Source: Oegoconia quadripuncta (taxonomy: Eukaryota; Arthropoda; Insecta; Lepidoptera; Autostichidae). Taken from it: a stretch of 64,000 nucleotides of DNA. Positions 9,906-22,489 of the stretch are shown piece by piece. Position 1 is the first letter of the stretch. Each line of letters starts with the position of its first letter. The notes below the pieces were generated by a model. That model was not told the DNA's origin. It did no database searches and saw only the letters and a program-made list of their open reading frames with translations. The stretch lies in the NCBI GenBank assembly GCA_949316235.1, contig OX438743.1, positions 24,239,771 to 24,303,770 of the forward strand, written 5' to 3'. The translations under genes and the position numbers were made by a program.

Positions 9906-11419
9906 ATTAGGATATTATGATAAATTAAATCTGTATCTAAATTACATTTTATGTACCTATATCACGTAAATTATCAAAATATAAACAAATATTTCATTTT
10001 ATTTATGTCATCGTATTTAAATATGTAAATAATATGTATACTTCAATATCCGTTGTATGTATGTATTGTTTTTATTTATTTGTATGTATTTATATTGATT
10101 AATGTATACTCATTTATGTAAATTTCTTCTTACTTATTATATATACTCATCTTGATTTGTATAATTGCAGTCTACTTTCTTTTGTAGCTTTGTGTGTCAG
10201 ATGTTTCTCTCAACAACAAATTGTGAGTATTATTTAAGTAGTGGATAACTGTTTTGGCTGTATGAGTAGTAACTATTTGTTGTAAATTAATGTAATGTTA
10301 GCTGTTGTTATCCCAAATAAATAAAATAATAAATTAAAAAAAAAAACAGACAAGCCGGGGCTGTGGTTGCTCGTGCACTTTTAGGATCCATTGCATATAG
10401 GTACATAAAAATATATATTTTTTGGGCATGTCGATGTATTCGTCTGTTATAGTTCTTGTGGTGTTAAATGAATATGTTTTCTGAAAAATTTTATCTGTGG
10501 ACACTGTTTGTCAAAGAATTATTATTTTACCAATATGTTTCTTGTATTATGCTTTGACTGTTAATGTTCTTAAAAAAAAAAAAAAAAAAAAAAACAAACC
10601 TTTGAATATTAGTCAGTTGAAATGAAACTTTGTACGTTTATAGAGGATTCGATTTTGTGTACTAAACATTTTATTTGCCAAATGATAAAGAAAAACGTTA
10701 CATAATGGAGGATGAAGAAAACATTCTAGTAGAATGTGCTACAGTAATCACATCCACAGAGAGATTTAAATAATGCTGGCAGCGTTTCCTCGTTGAAAAG
10801 ACAGATATTTTTTACTAAAATTATAGAATCAATTCAATAGCGAATAGTAAAAAAGAACCACAAAGAATTATGAAGTATAACTAACTCGGGACAGAGCTGC
10901 TTTATCTGCCAAGTTCTAATATGGTTTTACCGAAGAGGTTTCTCCGAGAAACTTTTTTAAATGAAATGATACTTAGAACTTGACTCTTCTTACAACTAAG
11001 TATCTCATTTTCTTTCAAATTTACAAAATTACGTTAACTTGTATTTCGAGAAACTAAAATTGAAATGTTTGTTCAAAATACGTGAATACTTTTGATCCGT
11101 TTGGTAGAAAATTTAGGACATTTAAGTCGATTTAAAAAATAGTCAAAAATATACCGACACTGGCTAAAGTTCAAATCGAAAATATAGTAAGTATGTACAA
11201 TATTTTTGAGTTTCGCTTGGTTCCTTATATCTATAAGTTGTGCTAGAAATATTTGCGCATACAGAGGAGACAATAACTTTTGAAAATCATACATAAATTA
11301 CACCACAATATAACTTAGAAAGCTAGAAATTCCTCTCAAAATTCGAGTAGGCTGTCATATGTCAAATCATAAGTAGAAGTACAACTTTTGAATCGCGTAG
11401 AACATTAAGGCTGAGAGCA
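9906..11419. other. AT-rich interval with poly(A) runs
   Basis: A-runs at 10337-10347 and 10574-10594 look like ends of old retroposed sequences. No gene is supported. Confidence 0.5.
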
Positions 11420-11580
11420 CATTGTGTCGGGCCATAGCGTGGCGGGACGGGACGGGCCGCATTTACGAACTTCATACACCGTGTGCAATAATGCGACCCG
11501 CCACGCTCCGGCATAATGTGCAATAATACATGTAAGATGTATTTGATAGATTTGAGACTCGGCCCGCTACGGCCCGACAT
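11420..11580. repeat. GC-rich foldback island
   Basis: In very AT-rich DNA this stretch holds TGTCGGGCC (11427-11435) with GGCCCGACA (11571-11579) as outer arms, and GCGTGGCGGG with CCCGCCACGC as inner arms. Probably the core of a decayed MITE; no target duplication was found. Confidence 0.45.
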
Positions 11581-12691
11581 ATTATTATGCTTTAGGGCGA
11601 CTTGCACGAAATCTTACTGAAATACAACTAAATTACATTGAGTTGAATTTCATTATTTTCCCAAATACGTTTAACTTAATCATGTTTAAGTTAAGCTTTG
11701 CACCATAGAAACAAAGTTGTTAATTACTAAATTCATTTAGGTAATCAGATTCTTTACGGTCTATTTTATAGATGAAGAAATTCTGTGTAAAATTTTATGA
11801 CATCTTTTTGCAGAGAATATAGTTATCGAATTTGCGTATATCGAACTGTCTGATTATGTCGAATAGTTTCGATAGATTAACACTTCATTGGTTGGTATTA
11901 TTCTGGAATTTAAACTTTGCATCCTTACTCCTCTATTTGACAGTTCAGCCGTCGTACCCTCTGAGTCGCATCACGGAAAAATTTTTGCACAGACTAAACA
12001 AAAATTTTGGTTGTGCGCGGTTTTAGCGATTTATTCTCAGTCTTACATTGTTAACCTCTCAGCAGTCCTATTAGTTCTCGAGGATACTATGAGATGGCGC
12101 TGTTTTCTCTACTAAGATAGCGCGAAAATTTTTTTCGCGAAACCATCACTTATAATTCAATGGATACAAGACTCTTTTTGATTTAAATACAATTAGTGTC
12201 GATGTCCAAACAGCCGTAATTAATCCTTTTTTTCCACATCAGAAATAAGTTTTATCGAAAATTGTATTTATCCGAATTGTCCGTTCATTCAAATCCAATT
12301 TTCTCTGCTATAATCAAACATTACTGTATTTTTTTATTTTCCACGAATGATGGAAATTAGGTCAGACAACATTTCGCAAAACGAACTTCTGACAACTGCG
12401 TTTCAAAAATTGTCCCACCAGATATTTGACATTTTGTGACCCATGTCAGTGATGTAATTAAAAAAGAACACCAGGAAGACGCAATTTATAAATAATTTCT
12501 AACACACAATGAAATTAAAATGCTATGACCGTACACTCATTGGACCAGCCATTTGATAAAGATTTCATTGTTACTCTTGTGAGCAATAGAATTGGACCAC
12601 CCAATGTTTCATCTCATAATTAATTAGAGGTTTTTCATTTAAAAACTAGATGATAAGTTACATACATTCACTTGAATATTAGGATTTTCAA
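11581..12691. other. AT-rich interval, possible MITE debris
   Basis: AGGGCGACTTGCACG (11594) and AGCTTTGCACC (11693-11703) could be the two ends of a short element. Otherwise nothing recognisable. Confidence 0.35.
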
Positions 12692-12695
12692 TTAA

Positions 12696-13059
12696 GAGGG
12701 TTTAACACAGTATTCCACACAAATTTTCAAGTACAAATTTTTCGAAATTAATAAACCGATTTTAAGGAAATTTTATAAACATAATGCACGTACCTACCGT
12801 AGACCTAAAAATTTTAGTAGAGAATATTTTCGAAAAAGAGTAGAACTAATAAATTAGCGCGATATGAAGCTTTCTGGAGTAATAGAAAAAATGCAATATT
12901 ATGCTTTTAAATTAGATATTTCGAAAATGTTTTCTAGTAACTTTTTAGATCTATGTATCCTGCTTATACGTCTAATGTGTCATCAGAATCGAATAAAACA
13001 TTTTGAAAAATTTGGACTTTGGAAAGTTTTTACGGAATGCCGTGTGGGGTTAAATCCTC
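12696..13059. mobile_element. MITE with TTAA target duplication (piggyBac-type)
   Basis: Ends GAGGGTTTAAC and GTTAAATCCTC (imperfect ~30-bp inverted ends) are flanked by TTAA at 12692-12695 and 13060-13063, the piggyBac signature. No transposase. A right-half relative lies at 35950-36075. Confidence 0.65.
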
Positions 13060-13063
13060 TTAA

Positions 13064-16000
13064 GTAACTGAAACGCGTCAATGTGTGTTCACTAACGAGA
13101 CTCTAGGCAACTATAACAATATCAAGTTGACTAATCGAGTCAGGCGTTATTTAGTGGAAATCTATAACTAAATTACTAATTGAAATTCAATATGAAATTA
13201 TTAATTTAGTTGTCAGTTCACTGATTTTCCATCGATTTTCAGCATATTATTTTACGGTATGTTGAATTTGACATTCCAGGGAATTTGTATGGATGAAGTA
13301 TCACATAGTTATACAAAGTTATTTATTGTATACCTGAAACGTGAAATCGTTCGGTGAGAAGCACGTATAGAATCGATTCCGGCTATAAAAGGTTTGGGGT
13401 TAAACTTTTTCCTTAATTATTTATCTAATTAATTCTAAGGAATTATCAAAACAATCCTTTATTTTTATTTTATTTCTGACCATATGATTACAAAATATAT
13501 TATCTAATTAGGGTGTACCGGCTTTTTGGTACACAAAATATAACCTTGTGTATGAGATATATGTTCCGGACAATCGGTACATTTTATTGGTACAATCTAG
13601 GAAGTCTAACGGTCCCAAGATTTTAAGAGTCTGGTAACACCGTCCGGCAGTTCCATACCTTGGCAGTCCGAGTAGATTTAAAACAAAAAATACCAAAGAA
13701 TTTGGTAAGCATTTAACACCAAGGTTGTGCCATTATTAAAATGATTGTATGAACACAGCTTAAGAACAAGCTAGCCTATTCTCACCTTACAGTTATACAA
13801 TTTCTGATTTTCGAAGTTTGAGAGAGGTATCAATTCACTTTCAGCCAAGGTATACTTTTCACCTCTTGGCCCTACTAGAACATCTACTTAACTATTATAG
13901 TACTTTGGTAATTTGAAATTTGACAACCCTAGATCTGCCTGACAGCTGCCAGCGAAACCGAAACTTGTCAATAAACCGTAGTGGTGTAAGTGTGTCTGGC
14001 ATGATCGCCGAGCTCAAGGTCAATGACTTCTACGCAGTAATACAATACGCGAAGACGTCCTTCGAACGTCGAGCCTGTATGTCTCCGAACAACATAATTA
14101 GGGCTGTCTATGACAATTTTTATTTATTCGACAGAAATGTAATTGTAATTATGTATAATTTATACAACAAAATATGACTTTGTATTTATTCTGGAACATT
14201 TAATTTACATAATGAATTCACATTTAAATTTAACTTCTTACATATTATTTTCATATTTATACGTATTTATATTGATTTTTACTAAGGGTTCAAATGCCCG
14301 AAACAAAGAAGTTTTATATATTTATTTTTACTTATGAAATATTCCCACTGTAAGTTTAATCTAAGAATATTTTTACCAACCACAGGTAAATATAGTGTAG
14401 TTTACAACCGGTAAATTTTGTAAAATTCAGTAAAATTTCTAATTTTTTCAACTGATACCCATGTTAAGCATTAAAAATACTTGAGTTGTGAGCATTAGCT
14501 AAAATATAATTGTCAACTTGTGGTATGGATATCGATTAGATTTCAATATTTGATCCAATTTTACTGAAAACACTTCATTCATACGAAATACCGAAGACTG
14601 TAACAACAATAAATTATTACTCTATTCTATTGAAAATACAGGGTGGTCAAATTCTTTGCTCATAATTATACAAATAAATAAATTAAAATTAAAACTTTCT
14701 AACAAGCATTTTGTGTAGTAGAACAAAACTAAATATTTTGTAATATCAACACACACATATACACGACTTGCGCACTGTATCTACAAATTTGGTTTCTATA
14801 CTCCTTAAAAATAATAATCATACTATAAGAAGCGTTCTAATTAATGTTGTGTTCCCTGCTTAGTTTTTTCTGGTTCGTTCTGATGATGTTAAGGTATCGT
14901 AGGCACAGATATGATCTTAAGATATTGCTTGCTCACTCATATGCTTCACAAGTGAGACATAAACATACGAAATATGCGCCAAATTAAACGTCATACATCC
15001 AAAGACACAAGTATCTTAGGCTCTAACTTTCATGTGTTCATAAAGTTCTGTATAATAGACAGGGATGGAATAAGTAATGGGTGTGATAGTTGAAGCCATT
15101 TGGGGTATATTAATTCAAAGTTATTTTAATACAAACTCTACAATATTCAAGATTTGTAGGGTGTTGTTTTCTAATGAAAAATTATTGCAGAACACGATTT
15201 TTTTTGAGATTTTTACTTCTACTATCGCGTTAATTAAGCGAAAATACAAATAAAATAATGAGAATAAATCTCAAAATAATTTTGTATAAAACTAAGTAAT
15301 GGCCTAAGTGACCTTCCTAACATCCTGTATATTATCTTGGTCATGTGTAATGAGACTTCCGTCGGACGGAAACCCTTATACTCAGTGAAGATGTTATATC
15401 CGTCGGTTCTTGGTATATATTTATATAGTCGTTTTCTATATTTCTTCCAGCAGCATCAATCCGATCTACATTATTATTCAATTTGAGTTATCTATATGTA
15501 CATATATGGATGGATGGAAGAAACAGAGAAACAGAAAATGAAGTACTATTACGAAAGGGGGTACTTGGACATCGCGAGTACATTACGATGATACAAAAAA
15601 AATAAGTAAATATTTAAATAAAATTTCGACTCCCCATACAAAAGTGACCGGTAAATATATTTAACTCATTATTGATTTCACAAAAAAGGAAACAGACGGC
15701 ATTTATTTTCTTTGTTTGGAAATAAGAAGGATGCGAGGGTCAGGGATATAACGCGTCTAGGAAGTTCAAACGCCATCAGAACGAAACCATTTCAACCAAA
15801 GATTTCCAATACATTTCAATCACTGGCTTTTTCATCGCTGTGTCAGTAATTTGCAAATGGTACCACAGACGCGTACCAAAAAAATAACCAACTATACAAC
15901 TATGTAATAACAAATTGCACCGAAATAACATCCATTTACATTATTTAAGAAGTCCACTGTTTTTTGATCTTATAAATTGACACTTATAAATTCACTCGCC

Positions 16001-16123
16001 ATACTTTTTCAAAGGCCGTTCCAATTTCAAAGTTCCGTATCTTACAGTCCTGTTCGAGTTGAAACTTTTTAATTATTCGAACGCCGCCGCGTAGCGTGGC
16101 GTCTCGGCCTTTTGGGATTCCAA
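13064..16123. other. Intergenic DNA downstream of globin 1, no gene
   Basis: AT-rich, without repeated modules that I can match inside the window and without coding-like ORFs. Confidence 0.5.
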
Positions 16124-16129
16124 TTTATT
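16124..16129 (-). promoter_or_regulatory. Candidate polyadenylation signal of the globin gene
   Basis: AATAAA on the minus strand about 20 bases after the globin TGA. It is the closest canonical hexamer and would give a very short 3' UTR. Use of this site is inferred, not shown. Confidence 0.4.
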
Positions 16130-16148
16130 TCTAGATTTTATCCTCAGC

Positions 16149-16316
16149 TCACGTTGAGGTTGGTGCGGACTTAGGTTTATTGCCGGCCTTCTCATAGCCC
16201 TCAATGAGGGTTTCGAGAATAAATTTAATGGTTATTTTGTAGATATTTTCTACGTTGGGTGTGTAGCGGTCGCCGAGCGTTGATTCCACCGCAGCTAGGA
16301 ATGGCGATTCGATTTT
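16149..16316 (-). CDS. Globin exon 3 (G/H helices and C-terminus)
   Basis: Last coding exon, residues 144-198 and TGA stop. The acceptor reads TTTTGTTCCAG followed by AAAATCGAATCG. The exon opens KIESPFLAAVESTLGDRY (G helix), continues through an H helix (IYKITIKFILETLIEGYE) and ends in a short polar Lys/Pro/Ser/Thr tail. The YFW-KIE join across intron 2 restores a continuous globin G helix. The overall length of 198 residues exceeds a minimal 150-residue globin because of the acylated N-terminal extension and short tail. An AATAAA hexamer lies about 20 bp past the stop. Confidence 0.9.
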   Translation of the reverse strand, partial: KIESPFLAAVESTLGDRYTPNVENIYKITIKFILETLIEGYEKAGNKPKSAPTST

Positions 16317-17514
16317 CTGGAACAAAATATTGAACATGACTTAAAAACATTAGCGCAATTTGACGGCGGCAATTATAGGTCCCTGTTTGGGCGCCAATTG
16401 GATAGACGATTTGTTACCACATACCATCAAACTGCTGAATTTCTAATTTTGACCATTACACGAGATTAAAATTTTTAACGTATAATAATCATAATATCTC
16501 CCGTGGGGTTGACATTGTATTATAATGCTTTCAAAAATAGATTTTGAGATAGAGAATATATGTTAATGAGGTTAAAAACTCGTAAGTTCTTTCGCTAAAT
16601 ATTCCTTGGCGGTACTACAATTAGGCATACTTATGTCAACTGCTAATGTAAAATATTCCCTTAGAGGATCTAATCCGCTCAGTGGCGCTCTCATTGGATA
16701 AATATAGATATATTTTAAAATACGGCTTACATTAAAAATATTTATCTGGTTTATTCCGTCCAGTGGCGCCCTCATTAGATAATTTAAGATTTATTTTCAA
16801 ATATAGAATAAATCAAATAAATTGCTGTGATCTGCACTCGGAAAGCCTTAAAGATAATTTTAAAGTCCATTAATTTGACTTTAAAATGTGTCCATATTCC
16901 TTTAAAACGTACTGTATTTGGGAATAATAAAAATAAATGAAATACGAGTGAAGAATTTACCTACGTACCTAATTCATCTTCATTGCGGTGTATTCTGATG
17001 TACTCACAACTTCAGAATACGTTACCCGACCTCCACCCACGGGATTAGGGACATGAATATAATATTACTAACATGAAAAAGGCATAAGATCTATGTAAAA
17101 TGAACAGGATACGGGAAAGGTCGAAGCACTCATTTCCGGCCTGCCGGCGATCTCTACTTTGCGTAACGTTTCTAATTTTATGCCTTTACTGGAAATGCTA
17201 ACGACCAGTATTTTTTACCACCGACGAAAAATTTATATGTTTGACGGCGTTGTGCGTGTGTGTGTCTAGTATTTGTCTAGGCGTACTTTAGTTATATTCA
17301 GATATAACGATGATAATATTAGAAAATAATTTAAAACAACTTGTATGTTTGGTAAATTTGTAACCATGAGCACAAACATACCCTTTGGTATCAACAACTT
17401 AAAATCAACTCAACAATTTTTGTTTCATAAGTTATATAGGGTTTCTTTGAATTATTCAAAGTAATTCAACATTTTTTTTTCGTGATTTATATTATATGTA
17501 TATAGGGTTAAAAT
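16317..17514. other. Globin intron 2, left part
   Basis: Non-coding. A diverged direct duplication around CAGTGGCGC(T/C)CTCATT is present (16679-16700 and 16759-16780). Confidence 0.5.
17195..17275 (+). repeat. Fragment of ACGACGTTGTGTGTGT repeat
   Basis: Shares GTTTGACGGCGTTGTGCGTG-type sequence with 27735-27780. Short and decayed. Confidence 0.3.
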
Positions 17515-17800
17515 TGAGGGATATCTGCCCTATCCCCCCACATCTCCATTTCTTGGGCAGTCTTCTCTCATTGGGAGAGGATATGGCGCGCTAAGCAGGC
17601 CCAGTGTGGATTGTTGTATTAGTATCAGACTGACCACTTGACAATTGATGCTTTTAAGCCACCCCTGCAATCCATCGACAAAAATCGATAATTTGGCCTC
17701 CGAAGCACAGAATCACTCATATTAATAGGCCCTGGTGGTCACCCATCCAAACTGGCTACGCCAGACGTTGCGTAACTTCACTAATCGAAACAAAGCCACG
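17515..17800 (+). repeat. Interspersed repeat with CGCCAGACGTTGC end
   Basis: Blocks GGCCCAGTGTGGATT, CCTCCGAAGCACAGAA, CACCCATCCAA and CGCCAGACGTTGCGTAACTT recur, diverged, at 35420-35755. I recall such blocks as common in Lepidoptera; the element type is uncertain. Confidence 0.5.
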
Positions 17801-18112
17801 AGGGTTTTAAGATGATACATGGTTACGTTAGTACTATATTAATTTTGTAACATGGTGACAATAAAACAAACATTAAAGCGGACAATATCAGATGGAGCGA
17901 TATCTATTCGAGCAAACTATATCGATAGTGATACAAAGTTCCGAGAAACGAAATAGATTTCGGAGAAAAAGTATTATTGAGGTTGTTTGTTACACCCGAT
18001 GGCGGGAAACGCGGCTTATTTTATTAGTACATAAATATTTATTGGAATTTATTTCAGTCTGTGGTTTCTGAGGTACGGCGAAATGACACGAATACACAGG
18101 GCGTATATCCGC

Positions 18113-18900
18113 TAGAGGTGTTGCGAATGTCGTGCTACCGAATTCAGATGCGAATATTTGAAAATCTAATGTGCGAATGCGACTTTTGTGAGAATGCGGA
18201 TGCGAATATGGGAATAATATGAAATGATGGATGGACGCTAGATTCAATGAAAATCGAATAAATGATTTTATTTTTCTTACTTCACTAATAATATTAGACT
18301 AAAAGAACTAAATTGGCATAAGAGAATATAATTGCATACTTTTATGAGAAGCCAGAAGAAAAGATTGAAAAAGGTATTCTGAGATGATTTGGATATGTGG
18401 AGAGGAGGAATGAAAGAAAACTAACGAATGAGATATTACACGAAGCGAATGCAGATGGTAGTATTGGTAGGGGAAGACTACGGTGAACGTACCATGATTA
18501 ATTCGGGGACGTCCAGAGTACCCTGAACCGACGACCATGTATGAACAACATTATGAGAGTGAATGAAGTAAACGAGGTGTGTCAGGATTATTTCTTTTTA
18601 AAAATTTGCTTACAGGTAGTAAACTGGAGATTCCTTTTAAGCATAATGATGCCTGTGCTAGGAGACTCCGCTCTTCATGACAATTTTTTTTTTTATACGT
18701 ATCTGTAGAAATGTATTTAATCAACACATTATCAGTGAAATAAAACTATGATAAAACTAAGATGTATGTGTATGTGGTTTATAATTTTGATTTGGCTTGA
18801 AAGCGATTACAACAGGTGATCGATCGCCGACGCCACATGTCACACCTGCGAAAAACGTTTGCATTTGCGAACGCGGATGCGAATATCCGCAACATCACTA
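18113..18900. mobile_element. hAT-like DNA transposon remnant carrying nested insertions
   Basis: Inverted ends TAGAGGTGTTGCG and CGCAACATCACTA, bounded by a direct TATCCGC at 18106-18112 and 18901-18907 (7 of an expected 8 bp). The subterminal motif GATGCGAATAT is repeated near both ends. The interior holds decayed LINE pieces (18330-18690) and no transposase that I can recognise. Confidence 0.65.
18330..18690 (+). mobile_element. Decayed LINE 3' region inside the hAT-like element
   Basis: Plus strand resembles the FGHVER...GRGRP RT C-terminus through stops (18340-18600). It is followed by an inverted module GATTCC...AAGCATAATGATGCCTGTGC, the reverse of the 43204-43378 insert. Confidence 0.4.
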
Positions 18901-18927
18901 TATCCGCGTACACGTCGTCGTCGGTGG

Positions 18928-19188
18928 TTAATGAAATGAAAACCCTAAACGAATTGACCTAATAAACGAAGGGAGGATCGAGAAGGTCATCGATACACCC
19001 GCGGATGGATCGACACCAATTCGATTAGAAGGACCCTCAGGATAAAAATATTGCAACAGAGAAGGGTTTAAAATATAGGTCTGTCCCCGATAGGGTGACA
19101 AAGATAAATTGGACGAAAGACTTTTATGGGTTTGGCGAGATCGTTTAGGAGTGAAAGCGAATTCTTCTTCATCTGGCACTTCGTTCAA
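18928..19188 (-). other. Unidentified 86-codon ORF in globin intron 2
   Basis: Open on the minus strand with a plausible acidic/basic start (NEVPDEEEFAFTPKRSR) and a Ser-rich middle. An AG dinucleotide lies just upstream. No family recognised. It is not needed to complete the globin frame, so I treat it as a transposon remnant or chance ORF. Confidence 0.25.
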
Positions 19189-19390
19189 TTTAATATCTTC
19201 CTATCATGTATCATGGACTGAGCACTATATTCTTTACTGTATTGTTCTGAGTCTTGAATAATCGAGTGGGTCATTGCAATATCGATATTTCAAAGTAGCT
19301 TCACAAGCAGAACATACCTTAAGTATCCATGGTCTCAAAAATTTTTTGAATACGCAGATTATAACTAAAAATGTTTATCTATGAACTTAC

Positions 19391-19622
19391 CCAAAAGTAC
19401 TCCACTTTGAACCCAGGTATCCGTCTGTGGCTGGCGCCTACTTGGTGTATGTACTCAAAGAAGTTGTCCAGGTCATCCAGACCTTTGATGCCTTCATCCA
19501 GTGTGTTCATCACGTTGTTGGCGTGCTCGGCCAGCTCCATGGAGTTGATCTGCTCTTCCTTCGTCCGACACTGCCGGAATTTCTCGAACATGTTCAACAG
19601 GTCTTGGTTCTCTTCGAATAAT
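19391..19622 (-). CDS. Globin exon 2 (heme pocket: CD1 Phe, distal and proximal His)
   Basis: Second coding exon, completing Lys66 and encoding residues 67-143. The acceptor is a pyrimidine tract ending CTCGCAG. It begins LFEENQDLLNMF, with CD1 Phe78 twelve residues after the split Lys, exactly as in haemoglobin beta. The distal E7 His99 lies in AEHANNVM, 33 residues after Lys66 (the same spacing as His63 after Arg30). The proximal F8 His131 lies in GASHRRIPG. The exon ends ...VEYFW before donor GTAAGTTC in phase 0, twelve residues after F8, the G7.0 intron site. Both heme-liganding histidines are present, so a hexacoordinate heme is possible. Codon use is GC-rich at third positions compared with the AT-rich intron. 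Confidence 0.92.
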
Positions 19623-20229
19623 CTGCGAGGAAAAAAATTGCTTGTTTAAATTCTCGTTCGTACATTCCCAGACGTCTGTCTGGTCCATCCGTTATAGGTA
19701 TTCTTATATTTAAAAAGAAAGTCATCGACGTCTGTGTTATCATTTGGAAATGTGAAATATGTAAATCTTTAAAAATAATAATTATACAGATTGAGAACTG
19801 CCCAGCAAAAAATCCTGCATATAGTGATCGAATCCAATAAATAAAGCAATTGTGAAATAAATGTAGTCGTGATGACTATGATGTCTCTACCGCCTTGCGG
19901 GCGTTAGTTCAGCAAAACTTTAGTTCTATAGGTAGACCAAATTGTAAACTGATTCCTTCATTTTCCGAGCGATTTCGATGGTAAGCCTAATAAAATAAAC
20001 GAATCAGAAGCCCCAAATTCCATCCAAACTCACTTGGCCACTAAAATCCTAACAAAATAAGCTCCAAGGTTGACCTGCCTGGCGGCTGTTTACGGAAACG
20101 ATTTACATTTAATTGCGGGTAGACCTAACAAATATTTTTTTATTCCGTCATCTGTCTCTTGAAGGCTGTCAAATATTGATAAAATGAGACGAAATGTGGG
20201 ATGAGTTGACAGATAAGGTGAAATTAAAT

Positions 20230-20330
20230 TATATTAAATCCTTTATTGTCAGAATACAGTATATTATGATTCTTTAAAACTGTGTACATAGAAATTGTAT
20301 AACTCTTGTGTGCAAAAGAAAAAGTAAGAG
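20230..20330 (-). mobile_element. Possible LINE 3' end
   Basis: Minus-strand AATAAAGGATTTAATATA-type terminal module; only a short piece is recognisable. Confidence 0.25.
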
Positions 20331-21839
20331 AAGTGTGTCGATCTTTTCGTTTATGGAGATTGAAGAAGAAAAAGATGTACGAGCAGGGACCATTGACAAA
20401 CATTTAGGAGCCAGGCTTACTTTAGTAACTTATTAGTAATCTGTGGCCAGGCGCTCATTGTCTTTTTTGAGAGATATAGAGGCTGGCTTCTATTTCGCTC
20501 AGAGGTCAAGACTTCAAAGAGGAAACACACTTAGCTTCTTAGGCACACGTCCGGTTCAGCAAGATCTGGGACAAATTTTCAAATATATAGAAAATTCTCT
20601 GTGCACTCATGTTGTATTGATTGTAAATAAATATATTATTCTCAGAATCTGCTGAAGGTATCGAGTTGAAATTAATCTAGAACGTGTTAATTTTATATTC
20701 CATTTCTTCGTCATGTCCCATATCAATCCCGCTGAAAGTAATTATAGCATACAAAAACACAAACAAATTGTTTATTTATGTTAACCAAGGGAAAGGAATC
20801 CATGATTAAAATCCTAACATAACACTAGAAATGTAAAAAGGGTCAAGAGCTAGTAAACGAGTAAAGGACCGGACCCTTACGATCAAATAGCAGAGAATTA
20901 CGTCTTTGAAGTTTTATGGCAGAGTCAGGTTTAAGGGCTTTATCATGTTACTCAAATGGCTTTCATCGATTTTGCCTGCAACAAAGAGACGTTGCTTGAC
21001 AAGATTGTTTTTACTAGTTTCTTGAAGCACTCGTGGAGTAGTTGCACTTCGCTATTTTGATGTGATCTGCGGTTGGATGGGTGACCGCTAGAGGCGTGTT
21101 TATACGAGTATTTCTGTCCTTCGGGTTGCACATCAGTGTGTACTTTTTACCCGACAACCCCCAAAAGGAGGGTAATGTTTATATGCATGTATGTAGATTT
21201 CGATATTACATGTAGTCCAAAGGGATCCATCGATTTTGAAGTGCAAGATGTCATTCGATTCGTCTTGATCTCTAGAGTGTTTAGTAGGATATATTTTATG
21301 GTAAAAAATCTATGCAAAATATACTGTCGAGTTTTTTGGTTTTTAAATATTTGAATAGTTTAAAAAGTAAATAATAATTTAATCCATCGATAAGGAAATT
21401 TGAATTAGTATGCAGAAGTAGCAGTGAGCCGGCCATATCTATCCTAAAATCGCATATTGAGCTGAAGCCACAGATCACAATATAGAATAAATATTCGTAG
21501 AGAATTACGAAATGTAGGCATTGAAAGAGTCCGGAGCAATAATTATAGCTCAGGGAAAATACGGTTTGACCTCGGAAAAACGAATAACCGTGATTTTCTT
21601 GAAACATTTAATAAGGTGTTGTAAATGTAGTAACTATTGCCGAAAATTAAGCATTTGTAAGAAACGCAAGTAGGTACTACGTAACTAAATGTGTTTCTTT
21701 AAATAAAAAATGTTCAATTGATGGGTATTTCTTTAAATTCAAAACATTTAGGGAAATTATCAAATTTCTTTTATGATGTTTTATTTATTTCTTGAAAATA
21801 CATTTTTCTTTAATTAATTAAATTCTTCAAAAGTGATAT

Positions 21840-22000
21840 ACGATGAGAATGTGGATAGTGTGTCTTAAAGAAAGGCCAAGTCAAAAGTACCCTAAACCGA
21901 CGAGCATGTATGAACAATTATGAGTTGTGTCAGAATCGTAGCAAAGGAAGTCTGTGGTCTCTGCCTACCACTACGGGAAATAGGCGTGACTTTATTTATG
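21840..22000 (+). pseudogene. LINE C-terminus fragment (VRIVA...LCLPL family)
   Basis: Through stops the plus strand reads like the end of the RWFGHVER family: ACCGACGAGCATGTATGAAC and CAGAATCGTAGCAAAGGAAG, then GTCTGTGGTCTCTGCCTACC, also seen at 18500 and 36950-37080. Confidence 0.45.
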
Positions 22001-22404
22001 TATGTATTAATATGTCTAGTACTAAGAGCCACGGCATGGCGAAATTATAAGATACGCGTGACTACAGAACCGTGAAAGCTGTTGTGTAAAAATACTTCCA
22101 ATTTCGACGAAGGAAGGTTGTTGTAAAGAAACCTTTGTCTGACATTGTAGCGTTAAAATGACTGAACCGCTTTGAGGTTTGTTCGAGGGCTGGTATTTAC
22201 GGTGCTCCGCTATGTTTGATGACAATAGGTTCAATCTTTTCCAAGATTATCTTTTACTACAGCTGTTTTATTTACAAGCATAATATTTTGATAGCCTCCT
22301 GGGTTTTCCTAAATTTTCTATTTATCGTTATTGAATCTATTTTGAATATTTAGTCTTGTGAAAGTTTCAGAATATCTCGAAAGGGTTGTCGCAGACCTTA
22401 ATTC

Positions 22405-22475
22405 TTAGTCATACAAATATGGTGGGAAAAACCGGCCAAGTGCGTGTCGAGCCACCCGCAGTAGGGTTTTGTAGT
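22405..22475 (+). repeat. Fragment of the AACCGGCCAAGTGCGTGTCG repeat
   Basis: AAAACCGGCCAAGTGCGTGT followed by AGGGTTTTGTAGTT resembles a widespread insect repeat motif (CGGCCAAGTGCGAGTCGGAC / AGGGTTCCGTA). Fragment only. Confidence 0.4.
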
Positions 22476-22489
22476 TGCCAGTCACAATG

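Larger units (their letters stand above)
19623..22404. other. Globin intron 1, 3' end
   Basis: Mostly unassigned AT-rich DNA with two weak LINE traces (20230, 21840). No exon-like ORF. Confidence 0.45.

Noticed and set aside
19371..19649. Plus-strand ORFs over globin exon 2
   Set aside because: Shadows of the minus-strand exon, which has matching splice sites and globin motifs.
20443..20655. 70-codon ORF with RRSLSFLRDIEAGFYFAQRS
   Set aside because: Looks coding-like for ~45 codons but no motif could be matched and no splice sites were found; probably a LINE scrap.
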